In this document: positions 21,556 to 29,443 of the stretch, one piece after another
Layout of the letters: every line of letters starts with the position of its first letter
How positions within the stretch are numbered: position 1 is the first letter of the stretch
Source of the DNA: Saprospirales bacterium
GTDB lineage: Bacteria; Bacteroidota; Bacteroidia; Chitinophagales; UBA8649
NCBI GenBank assembly: GCA_002708985.1
Contig: PAPS01000003.1
Span: forward strand, 1-33,356
Length of the DNA: 33,356 nucleotides
Direction of reading: 5' to 3'
Translations under genes and position numbers: made by a program
The notes under the pieces: model-generated
The model's input: the letters and a program-made list of their open reading frames with translations, nothing else
Told to the model about the DNA's origin: nothing
Database searches by the model: none

Positions 21556-23192
21556 TTAAGCCACGTTCCTAGGTAGAGGGTTTGTCCTTGGGGTACCACG
21601 CCGGTAATCGTGTAATATCCTTGCGCTAGATTACTTGTCTTCAGGGTATGGTTAATGGAGACCGTATTGGATATGTCTTTTGAAAACACGACCTGCCCTA
21701 AATGATTGATAATTTGGATGGCTGAAAGTGCCTTTTGAACATGTATATTGATAGCTTCTCGCCCTGGATTAGGATAAATGTAGGCCAGGGAGCTATTTAC
21801 ATCTTCTATAGAGCTGCAGGGTACAACATTGACATATACTTCGGCGGTATCACAGTCTGATGAATCAAGAGAAGAGCATTTGGCATAGGTGAATACTTCT
21901 GTTCCAATAAATGTGGCATTGGAACTAATGGCTATTTTTCCATCTTGGAGTACTTGAGCTACTACATTTAATGGACTGTCAACGAGTATTGGATTCATTT
22001 CGCAATTGGCATCATTAATACCTACTTCGTAGACTTCTACATCATCGAGGCAAAGATTTACAGATACATCTCCCACCTGACAGGATGGAATGGGTGCAAC
22101 TTGAAGAGAAATCTCTGCTGTATCACATTGGTTTGCTGTATCACAAACAGCATATTCTATAAAATCACTTCCCAGATATCCTTGATTGGAAGTATACACC
22201 ACTTGACTACCTAATGCCGATGCACTTCCTGACAAAGGAGGTGTTACTAAACTAATTGTATAGGCTCCTGATGAACACAAAACATCGTTTAATAAAACAT
22301 CAATGGTATCTTCTATTTCGCTGTAAACAGTTTGCTGATCGTTATTGGCTATAGGAGGTAGGTCACTTGTATACATGTCAATGTCGAGTTGGTCGATAAT
22401 CAAGGTTGAGCCATTATTCCCTGTGAAATCGCTAGTTAATTGAAAATTTCCGCCCTCCAATGTGAGGTCTAGCTTTGAAGCGCAAACAAAAACAACCATG
22501 CTGTCTACCGCATCACAACTAATGTAGTTAAGGTCACCCCCAATTTCTCCCCAAAGGTTGGAAGGAGTAGACCCTATTTTTTCAAGACTGTAACCAACAA
22601 TTTGATTATTTCTTTTAGCCGCGATGGCGACAATTGCAGAATCATTAGACACGCCTTGATATTCATAACGCATAGACCATGACTTGGGTCGATTACTTAC
22701 GGGAACTCCCGTATTAGGATAGGTAAAGGGATTAAATACATCAAGACTTCCGAGGGCAATGAAGTCCTCAATAAGCCCAAGGTCAATATCAAACACACCG
22801 TTGACCATTATCCCAGGTGCCACAGTTGAAATGGTTTGTGGACCAAAGGCCGTTTCTACTATGATATTAAGGGACCGAGAGGAAATGCTTACTCCGGTAT
22901 CGCTAAGAAAGCCTGGTAATTTTGGACGTACTAAGGTGTCATTTCCAAGACTATCTGCTGTGGAAAGTTGATTGATTGTGGACCAACCGGTGGGGTCGGA
23001 ATATTCAGCTCTTCCTATGATCGCATATGGTACACCGAGGATGGTGCCGCTTTGATTAATAACATTAATTCGGTCATCCCATGCTTCAAAATCATAGAGT
23101 ATATTATTCTGAGCAAGGCATGAGATACTATGAGTTAGAAAGATTACAATAAAGAGTTGATATCGAAAAGGAAAAGACTGAAAACATTTCAT
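21549..23192 (-). CDS. Secreted multidomain protein with T9SS type A sorting domain
   Basis: This 547-residue exported protein has a signal peptide (FIVIFLTHSISCLAQ). An N-terminal part (about 30-265) with DFEAWDD, PTGWSTINQL and NRPKSWSMRYEYQG is reminiscent of the PCMD carbohydrate-related domain. Then comes a cadherin/Ig-like repeat (IANNDQQTVYSE, DVLLNDVLCSSG, GYLGSDFIEYAVCD) and a second similar unit. The C-terminus (about 470-547) is a T9SS type A sorting domain with YIYPNPGREAINI, QIINHLGQVVFSKDI and LAQGYYTITGV. It is therefore exported by the type IX system to the cell surface or medium. Adhesion or glycan binding is likely, but no catalytic motif was seen. Confidence 0.82.
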   Translation of the reverse strand: MKCFQSFPFRYQLFIVIFLTHSISCLAQNNILYDFEAWDDRINVINQSGTILGVPYAIIGRAEYSDPTGWSTINQLSTADSLGNDTLVRPKLPGFLSDTGVSISSRSLNIIVETAFGPQTISTVAPGIMVNGVFDIDLGLIEDFIALGSLDVFNPFTYPNTGVPVSNRPKSWSMRYEYQGVSNDSAIVAIAAKRNNQIVGYSLEKIGSTPSNLWGEIGGDLNYISCDAVDSMVVFVCASKLDLTLEGGNFQLTSDFTGNNGSTLIIDQLDIDMYTSDLPPIANNDQQTVYSEIEDTIDVLLNDVLCSSGAYTISLVTPPLSGSASALGSQVVYTSNQGYLGSDFIEYAVCDTANQCDTAEISLQVAPIPSCQVGDVSVNLCLDDVEVYEVGINDANCEMNPILVDSPLNVVAQVLQDGKIAISSNATFIGTEVFTYAKCSSLDSSDCDTAEVYVNVVPCSSIEDVNSSLAYIYPNPGREAINIHVQKALSAIQIINHLGQVVFSKDISNTVSINHTLKTSNLAQGYYTITGVVPQGQTLYLGTWLKW

Positions 23193-23328
23193 AAAAGAAA
23201 GATAGAGAATACAAGATTATAAACTTGTTAACTATGCGATGAGATTTGTGGATATAAATTTACCTTCTCTTGCCGAACAATACGGCTCCTTGATGCATTT
23301 TACATATAAATAATTAAATACACAAATC
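23193..23328. other. Divergent intergenic region upstream of ahpC
   Basis: This 136-nt AT-rich gap separates the T9SS cargo gene from ahpC. Promoters for both must lie here. A TTTACCTTC run around 23260 and an A/T-only stretch just before the ahpC start are visible, but I see no convincing TTTG/TAnnTTTG pair or strong palindrome that would mark a redox-regulator site. Confidence 0.3.
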
Positions 23329-23958
23329 ATGGCAATAGTAGGAAAGAAAGCTCCTTATTTTTCTTGTACGGCAGTAGAAGGTGGAGGAGACTTTATTGAA
23401 AATTTTTCGCTTGAACAATTCATCGGAAAAAAGAATGTGATTTTCTTTTTCTATCCATTAGACTTCACTTTTGTTTGCCCGACAGAAATCCTGGCATTCC
23501 AAGATCGCTTGGCGGATTTTGAAGCTCGCGAAACTGCTGTAGTAGGTTGTTCTGTGGATTCTCACCAAAGTCATTGGGCTTGGCTTAATACTCCCAAAGA
23601 TCAAGGAGGAATTCAGGGTGTTACCTATCCGATTGTATCGGATTTATCGAAAACCATCTCTATGAATTACGGTGTACTTGCCGGCGACTATGACATGGAT
23701 GAAGAAGGGAATTGGACTTTTGATGGTGTGGCTCAATCCTATCGCGGATTATTCTTAATTGACAAAGAAGGGGTGGTTCGCCATCAGTTGGTGAATGATT
23801 TTCCTCTTGGCCGAAGTATTGATGAAGCATTGCGTTTAGTCGATGCGTTGCGTTTCCACGAAGAGCATGGTGACGTTTGCCCAGCAAATTGGGAAGAAGG
23901 AAAAGATACTATGAAAGAGACTCACGAAAGTGTTGCTAACTATCTAAGCAAAAACTAG
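23329..23958 (+). CDS. ahpC: Alkyl hydroperoxide reductase C / typical 2-Cys peroxiredoxin
   Basis: This 209-residue cytoplasmic peroxiredoxin reduces hydrogen peroxide, alkyl hydroperoxides and peroxynitrite. The peroxidatic Cys50 lies in PLDFTFVCPTEILAF and the resolving Cys184 in HGDVCPANWEEG. Both have the surroundings expected for the Prx1/AhpC group. The GG-G loop (GGIQG) and the C-terminal YLSKN tail suggest a eukaryote-like, over-oxidation-sensitive form, as often seen in Bacteroidota. No ahpF is adjacent, so electrons probably come from thioredoxin. It stands alone, with a strong terminator 20 nt after its stop codon. Confidence 0.95.
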   Translation: MAIVGKKAPYFSCTAVEGGGDFIENFSLEQFIGKKNVIFFFYPLDFTFVCPTEILAFQDRLADFEARETAVVGCSVDSHQSHWAWLNTPKDQGGIQGVTYPIVSDLSKTISMNYGVLAGDYDMDEEGNWTFDGVAQSYRGLFLIDKEGVVRHQLVNDFPLGRSIDEALRLVDALRFHEEHGDVCPANWEEGKDTMKETHESVANYLSKN

Positions 23959-23978
23959 TATCACTACATTTTACAGTT

Positions 23979-24004
23979 AAGCCCGGCGAAAGTCGGGCTT
24001 TTTT
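23979..24004 (+). terminator. Intrinsic terminator of ahpC
   Basis: AAGCCCGGC, then a GAAA tetraloop, then GTCGGGCTT forms a nine-pair stem with one G:T wobble, closed by a stable GNRA loop and followed by a T6 run. It lies 20 nt after the ahpC stop codon and just before the convergent gene ending at 24014. Confidence 0.92.
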
Positions 24005-24013
24005 ATTCATTGA

Positions 24014-25081
24014 TTACTTTTTTCCTAAACTGCATCGCAGACCAATTTGAAAGGTTGCTGTATGGTATGGATCTCTAAAGGAAAGACGCTCAAGCGCCTC
24101 ATCTCTCCGTTCAATATTATACGTTGAATTACTGTTTTGATCGAGCGTGTTTTGGTAAGAGATTTCTCTTATAATCATAGGTAGGTCGGCTTCAGTGTAT
24201 ACATCCTTTAAGGTGGTATATCCTAATGCTCTTCCAAATTCAATCTGCGCGGGAGTACCCTGTATAGTAGCCTCAGTAATTGTTGTTTTTAAGGAGGGTA
24301 CAGCAAGTGCTACAAAGTCTACTTGGGCTAAAATTCCAATTCTTGGAGATAATGCGTAGTCAAGTCCTGCCTTACTTTTAAAGCCAAGGTTCAGTCCTCC
24401 GCTTGTTTTTGCTTGTATATCAACGTCAATCACAATACTTGCTCCCAAGGCTTCACTATCTTCATTGAGTCCCTGTAGTGCGGGGTCTATCAGCGGCAAA
24501 TACGTTTCTGCTAATACGCCCGTTTCGTCATATAAGTAAAGTTCTACCAAAGTCTGTCCAAAAATGGGTAGATATGGTCCAAAGCTGATGTAGGGACGAA
24601 ACTTTCCGAGTTTCGTAGATACTTCTACATAGGGGGAAAGGCTCAGCATTTGTGTGTAAGTATCTTGTCTTCCGCGGTATTCTATGAACCCGGTATCAAT
24701 AAACCTTTCTGCATTTAGAACCTTAGAAGAACGTAAGGCATTGCATTCTAATCCCAAGGATAGGCCCGGTATTTTTTTTAAGGGCCAGCTCATATTGACT
24801 GAAAACATTGCACCAGCACCTCGACTCCCTCTCTCTTCCTTAAAAGTGTACGCGCTTTGATTTTGAATGTAAGTAAACCGTGTTATTTCATCAATTGGTG
24901 ATCCAATATTGCTTTGTAGGGCCGGTATTCCGTAGCCCGCAAGAATTTGGAGTCTGGGTTTGTTCTGATGATCATCCTTCTGGCTGTGAATCGGCGACCA
25001 CATAGTTTGTATCGCAATGAAAAGGACAAATCGTAGTAGTTTTGGAAGCATAAGTGGCATTAAATTTGATTTAGAGAGCAT
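24014..25081 (-). CDS. Outer-membrane beta-barrel-like protein, function unknown
   Basis: This 355-residue exported protein has a signal peptide (LLRFVLFIAIQTMWSPIHSQ) and a body made of short alternating beta strands such as LQILAGYGIPALQ, LSLGLECNAL, RPYISFGPYLPIFG, GGLNLGFKSKAGLDYALSPRIGIL and a final ATFQIGLRCSLGK. This is the pattern of a small outer-membrane barrel with a terminal strand. No domain family is recognised beyond that. Alternative starts within ten residues exist (25060 and 25051). The start region is antisense to an extended upstream frame of the divergent CAP-like gene, whose real start is probably at 25110. A membrane or adhesion role is possible but unproven. Confidence 0.7.
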   Translation of the reverse strand: MLSKSNLMPLMLPKLLRFVLFIAIQTMWSPIHSQKDDHQNKPRLQILAGYGIPALQSNIGSPIDEITRFTYIQNQSAYTFKEERGSRGAGAMFSVNMSWPLKKIPGLSLGLECNALRSSKVLNAERFIDTGFIEYRGRQDTYTQMLSLSPYVEVSTKLGKFRPYISFGPYLPIFGQTLVELYLYDETGVLAETYLPLIDPALQGLNEDSEALGASIVIDVDIQAKTSGGLNLGFKSKAGLDYALSPRIGILAQVDFVALAVPSLKTTITEATIQGTPAQIEFGRALGYTTLKDVYTEADLPMIIREISYQNTLDQNSNSTYNIERRDEALERLSFRDPYHTATFQIGLRCSLGKK

Positions 25082-25109
25082 GTTCTTCGATAAAATACAA
25101 GAAAAATTG

Positions 25110-25886
25110 ATGAGCCCGAGCGCATTATATAAATCAATGCAGTACGTTCTCCTATTGTTTGCTACACTGTCTCTTTCTCCGCTGCATGCTCAACAAGTTA
25201 GTCGGGATAGTCCAATTGTACTACACGACAAAGAATGTCCAATAATCCAAAAAGATTGTTCAATGGATTATCAATACTTAGCGCGCTGCGTGATGGTTGA
25301 AATCAATCACTTTCGAAGAAGAGAGGGACTTGATACGCTCCGATACTCACCAACTCTTACCTTACATGTTGCCGACAGTTTATTGCGCGTTAGTGCAAAA
25401 AGAGGGAAATCTTACACAGTAGAGACTTTGCCTAATATTATCCGGTACGCCAAACCTAGATATCTCAGTGCTTTACAAAGGGAAACAGGTAATGAAAAAG
25501 TTGAAGTTCAATCGCTCTTTTACAAAACAAGGAATCAATACGGCCATCAGATTAATGATGAATATGTAGCAGCACCAAATAATCAAGAGGAGTTAGTGGT
25601 CATGAAAATGGTGGATATATCATCATACCGTACTACCGCCAAAGGAATCGTGGAGGAATGGAAAAAAAATCAAGCCGCCCTGAAGCTCTTGTTATCCTCA
25701 TCGTCAAATCGTGGATTGCGCTTTGGTCTTGGTATTCGCATGATAAGCGAAGCGAAGGTGATTGGTTATGCATCCATGGGGCAGAGTGGTTATCAAATGG
25801 TGTCAGGTATCGTCGGGATGAAGGGGCAATATGAGGCCCTCTTTGCGACGAAATTCGATATTATACTCTTGGTTGAAAAACCCTAG
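25110..25886 (+). CDS. Exported CAP-like protein, diverged
   Basis: This protein of about 258 residues has a signal peptide (MQYVLLLFATLSLSPLHAQQ). The body resembles a CAP domain: YLARCVMVEINHFRRREGLDTLRYSPTLTLHVADSLLRVSAKR looks like its first helices, and IVEEWKKNQAALKLLLSS plus RGLRFGLGIRM like its last helix and strand. The His in the first helix and the His after the W-x-x-S/N segment, used for metal binding in true CAP proteins, seem to be missing. I take it as a CAP relative that has lost the metal site. The frame is open from 25017, but that portion is antisense to the neighbour. Starts at 25110 and 25137 are both possible. Confidence 0.6.
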   Translation: MSPSALYKSMQYVLLLFATLSLSPLHAQQVSRDSPIVLHDKECPIIQKDCSMDYQYLARCVMVEINHFRRREGLDTLRYSPTLTLHVADSLLRVSAKRGKSYTVETLPNIIRYAKPRYLSALQRETGNEKVEVQSLFYKTRNQYGHQINDEYVAAPNNQEELVVMKMVDISSYRTTAKGIVEEWKKNQAALKLLLSSSSNRGLRFGLGIRMISEAKVIGYASMGQSGYQMVSGIVGMKGQYEALFATKFDIILLVEKP

Positions 25887-25920
25887 CATAGGCTCTGACC
25901 TATTGCATTGAGGCTAATTC

Positions 25921-26277
25921 CTAAGATCTTTTAAGATATATCCCAAGCATATGACCAAATAAGCTTCCAAGAAGACCGTGGAGTCCTCCCAGTATTGCGG
26001 TGAGTAAAAATGGATTTAGCGGTAAGATTTTCCCTTCTACAAATCGATGATAAAGGATGTGATGATTTTGTGCTGACATGATGAAACTTATACCTGCCCA
26101 CAGCGCTGCACCAAGTAGCAGTCCAAGAAGTAATTCCTGCCATAAGGGTTTTACAAACAGAAACCCACCAAGAGCAAAAATAACGCCGAGACCCCACCAA
26201 GGAAGATAGCTGACGGCTATGGCACTACCTATGATATAGAAGAATACCATGATGAGTATGTTTCTATTTTTTTTCAT
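25921..26277 (-). CDS. Small integral membrane protein coupled to the acylase
   Basis: This 118-residue protein has about four hydrophobic helices (ILIMVFFYIIGSAIAV, WWGLGVIFALGGFLFV, ELLLGLLLGAALWAGI and FLLTAILGGLHGLLGSLFGHML) and a basic tail. No family is recognised. Its ATG overlaps the stop of the penicillin-acylase-family gene (ATGA at 26274-26277), so the two are translated together and may work together at the inner membrane. Confidence 0.75.
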   Translation of the reverse strand: MKKNRNILIMVFFYIIGSAIAVSYLPWWGLGVIFALGGFLFVKPLWQELLLGLLLGAALWAGISFIMSAQNHHILYHRFVEGKILPLNPFLLTAILGGLHGLLGSLFGHMLGIYLKRS

Positions 26278-28718
26278 GGTAGTAATGCTGTCTTAGTAAA
26301 TGCTTCGTTGTCTTGAAAAAAGGATGAACTTTCCATAACAAAGGAATGATACGTTTTATTCAACCAGTCATCGACAAATCCCATGTAATGTGCACTTCCT
26401 GGATTACCCGATTGCCCGCCAGGATAATGTCCACGTCCTTGTATTTTATCTCCTGAAAAATCTAATATCATACGCCATGATGGGCCTGTTGATGTCTTGC
26501 TCGCATTTAGAATATGCTCTCCGCCGCCAGCAGAAGGTAATTCATAACTAAACCCATCAATGCGCAATAAGTGACTGATAGTTGAGGCTTTAGATTGTCC
26601 CCATTGAGACGAGTCCGCATCCCAGTCTTGAAATGTGCAGAGCACATCAAATGTATTATTCAGCAGCTTTTTTTGAGCAGCCACAATATCTCCTTTTAGA
26701 AAAGGATGACTAAGGCTATCTTTTAGCTGGAAATAGGTCTGATACTCATTAGGCTTAACCCATATACTGTCAAATCTTTCATCCTTGTACAGTGAGTCTG
26801 TATACAGTGTGTACCATAGGTGAAATTGACTAGGAGCCACTTTTTCTGCATCGGCCACGAAATCCCATGCTTGAAGGGATTGAGCGACAGGATTTGCCCT
26901 ATCATGGCCATCCAAGTAGGATAGCATGAGCGGTAGCATTTCCGATGCAAAAAGATCATAATTGTCATACTGTATGCTGACCATATCTTCGATACTTGCT
27001 TCATGCAAATTGTTTAATAAGTTATTTAAGCGCCGATTGCGATAGTGTTCAAATTCTCCATGAGTATAATATGGGTAATCTGGGCTCACGGCATGCTGAT
27101 TAGCTGATGATGCATACTGCGATGCGGGATTGTAAAGGGTAGGCATATCCTCGAATGGAATGCTTTCCCTCCAATCAAAACTTGAGGAGGTTCCATCCAT
27201 AACAAAATACCCTTGTCCCTCCTCTAATACGGCGAAATCTCCCTGCTGGCGCAATCCGATATCGCCTTGAAGTGAGGCAAAAATGAAGTTTTGAGCAGGG
27301 CAGCTATAGTATCTTAGTGCATTCAGAAAATCATCCCAATTCTTGGCTTTATTTATCTGATAAAAAGCATAAAACTCTTCGGTTGGATCATGGGCTCTCC
27401 AGCGCAAGGCCAAGTCACCTGTAAACTTTTCTGAAGGGAAAGTCGTCTTGTCATAAACAACAGGCCCATGATGAGAATAGGGGATGTTCAAAATGACATC
27501 TTCACTGCCTCGGCAATGAATTACTTCTTTACGATAGGTTAGGTCTTTCCATACGGAGTCGTGGTAGTATTGTGTCCGATCGTCGTTGATAGTTAACTGA
27601 TACCAATCCTTTACATCTCGACCTGCATTAGTAACACCCCATCCGATGGAATCATTACACCCAATAACAATTCCTGGAGCACCGGGAAAACTGACACCAT
27701 ATGCGTTGTATCCTGGACAACTTATTTGCATTTCCACCCAGATACAAGGTGCATTGAAACTCAAGTGAGGATCGTTTGCAAGCAATGGCTTTCCTGATTT
27801 GCTGCGTTCTTTATGAATTACCCAATTGTTGCTGCCAATGTTTTTATCAGGAGGATTATTCAAACGCTGAGGCATAGCTAAATCGAAAGACGACGGATGG
27901 GCACTTTGTTGAGGACTACTATGGTTTGTGGAATCACTACGAGGGTAGGTCGAAGGCGGGAAAATGGGCTCCATAGGCTGGTAATATTCTCCATAGATTG
28001 TAAAGAACATCTCTTCGCCAAGTGCATTTTTTAGATTGGTGTATTCTAAATCGAATTCTCGATCTGTTAAATCCTTGCTCATAGCCATTAACAGCAAGCA
28101 AGAGTTTAAGTTGGTCCAAGGGCTTGGTTGGTAATCGAGTAACTTATACTCCAAGGGATAGTCTGCGTAGCTTAGGGAATTGATGTAGGCATTTACTCCT
28201 TTTGTGTAAGCATCAAGTAAGGTGCGGGCTTCTGGATTTTTTTCAATGGCCTCAAGCTTTTTTTCTGCACCATAGATCATACCCATTCTACGTTGGTTGA
28301 TATCAATCTCTAGAAGCTTATCCTTGAGATTAGGATCATCGCCAAGGATTTCTGACAGTCGACCGGCCGCGGCAAAAATGGTGAATTCCATTTGCCAAAG
28401 ACGAAGCGAGGCCTCTACATACCCTTGAGCAAAGAACATATCGTGCTCATTTTGGGCACATATATGGGGGATGTATTGGTCATCCCAATAGACCGATACT
28501 TCGTCACGAAGTCCCTTTGTATTGGTTATTGATTTCATTGGCAAAGCGTCAGTGGACTCCGCTTGCCGCCAGATGCCCGAAGCAGGATAAAGAAGATTAC
28601 CTAATGGGGGAATCGGACCATCACCAAGGGTAATTCGATGGGATCCTGTAAAACTGAGGGCTACAAAAAATCCTCCAAACAGAACGGTTAAAACAAATTG
28701 TAAAGCTTTATTTTGCAA
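26274..28718 (-). CDS. Penicillin acylase family (Ntn-hydrolase) protein
   Basis: This 814-residue exported protein belongs to the Ntn-hydrolase group of penicillin G acylase, acyl-homoserine-lactone acylase and related enzymes. A signal anchor (VLTVLFGGFFVALSF) is followed by an alpha chain with YIPHICAQNEHDMFFAQGYVEASLRLWQME. The cleavage site is DKNIGSNNWVI, with the nucleophile Ser296 becoming the N-terminus of the beta chain. GKPLLANDPHLSFNAPCIWVEMQI after it is the family's next signature. GGQSGNPGSAHYMGFVDDW at the end is also typical. It should be autoprocessed in the periplasm. The natural substrate (peptide amide, lactone or antibiotic) cannot be chosen from sequence. It is followed by a coupled membrane protein and is divergent from the rhomboid gene. 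Confidence 0.9.
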   Translation of the reverse strand: MQNKALQFVLTVLFGGFFVALSFTGSHRITLGDGPIPPLGNLLYPASGIWRQAESTDALPMKSITNTKGLRDEVSVYWDDQYIPHICAQNEHDMFFAQGYVEASLRLWQMEFTIFAAAGRLSEILGDDPNLKDKLLEIDINQRRMGMIYGAEKKLEAIEKNPEARTLLDAYTKGVNAYINSLSYADYPLEYKLLDYQPSPWTNLNSCLLLMAMSKDLTDREFDLEYTNLKNALGEEMFFTIYGEYYQPMEPIFPPSTYPRSDSTNHSSPQQSAHPSSFDLAMPQRLNNPPDKNIGSNNWVIHKERSKSGKPLLANDPHLSFNAPCIWVEMQISCPGYNAYGVSFPGAPGIVIGCNDSIGWGVTNAGRDVKDWYQLTINDDRTQYYHDSVWKDLTYRKEVIHCRGSEDVILNIPYSHHGPVVYDKTTFPSEKFTGDLALRWRAHDPTEEFYAFYQINKAKNWDDFLNALRYYSCPAQNFIFASLQGDIGLRQQGDFAVLEEGQGYFVMDGTSSSFDWRESIPFEDMPTLYNPASQYASSANQHAVSPDYPYYTHGEFEHYRNRRLNNLLNNLHEASIEDMVSIQYDNYDLFASEMLPLMLSYLDGHDRANPVAQSLQAWDFVADAEKVAPSQFHLWYTLYTDSLYKDERFDSIWVKPNEYQTYFQLKDSLSHPFLKGDIVAAQKKLLNNTFDVLCTFQDWDADSSQWGQSKASTISHLLRIDGFSYELPSAGGGEHILNASKTSTGPSWRMILDFSGDKIQGRGHYPGGQSGNPGSAHYMGFVDDWLNKTYHSFVMESSSFFQDNEAFTKTALLP

Positions 28719-28757
28719 AGGTTAAATCGTTTATTCAATGGCTAACGAATATAGGTA

Positions 28758-29414
28758 ATGCGTCATAACTCGTCGTTGGAAATGGAACGCAAGTTCTTGC
28801 TTTTTTCGCTTTTACAGTCCCTCGTTTTTACGTTGGTTTTTTGGCTGATTTATGCGATGAATAGTGAGGATACTATTGATTCGTTTCATCGTTATGGCTT
28901 AATCCCTAACCAACATGCTGAGTATTGGCGTTGGATAACGATGCATTTCATACACAGTGATCTGGGTCATATATGGAACAATACCTTGCTACTTGTACCG
29001 CTAGTATTTGGTATTCGGATGCAAAACAGAAAGGTCTTTATTCCATTACTTTTGAGCGTTGTGTTTGGAAGTGCAGCCTTCATTTATTGGGTGGGTAGTT
29101 CTCAGTCAATTCATGGCGGGGCAAGTACGCTCGTATACGGTTTTTCTTTCTATCTATTCAGTCATGGTGTCTTGAGCAGAAGGCCAGAAGCAATTGGTAT
29201 GGCACTTACGGTAATATTAATTGCTTCAGGTTTGTTTTGGGGCTTGTTCCCTAGTGCTGTCCCTCAAATATCGTGGGAGGGGCATGTCGGCGGAGCGCTC
29301 AGTGGCTTTATTGTAGCCCTAGTCTATTTTGTTTTGTTTAAGCCATTGCCGAGTAAGTTTGTAAAAGTTCACCCAGAATCCATCCACTTTTTTGAAGAAA
29401 ACCCATTAACATAA
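28758..29414 (+). CDS. Rhomboid-family intramembrane serine protease
   Basis: This 218-residue inner-membrane protease has six or so TM helices. WRWITMHFIHSDLGHIWNN is the usual L1/TM2 region with the conserved Asn of the oxyanion hole. The catalytic Ser123 lies in HGGASTLVYGF and the catalytic His176 in WEGHVGGALSGF. The familiar GASG is GAST here. The C-terminal tail is soluble. An internal ATG at 28782 is a less likely start. The T9SS-exported serine protease begins about 30 nt after its stop, so the genes are probably co-transcribed. The substrate is unknown. Confidence 0.85.
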   Translation: MRHNSSLEMERKFLLFSLLQSLVFTLVFWLIYAMNSEDTIDSFHRYGLIPNQHAEYWRWITMHFIHSDLGHIWNNTLLLVPLVFGIRMQNRKVFIPLLLSVVFGSAAFIYWVGSSQSIHGGASTLVYGFSFYLFSHGVLSRRPEAIGMALTVILIASGLFWGLFPSAVPQISWEGHVGGALSGFIVALVYFVLFKPLPSKFVKVHPESIHFFEENPLT

Positions 29415-29443
29415 TGTGAGAGTTGTATCTTTTCGGCATGCTG

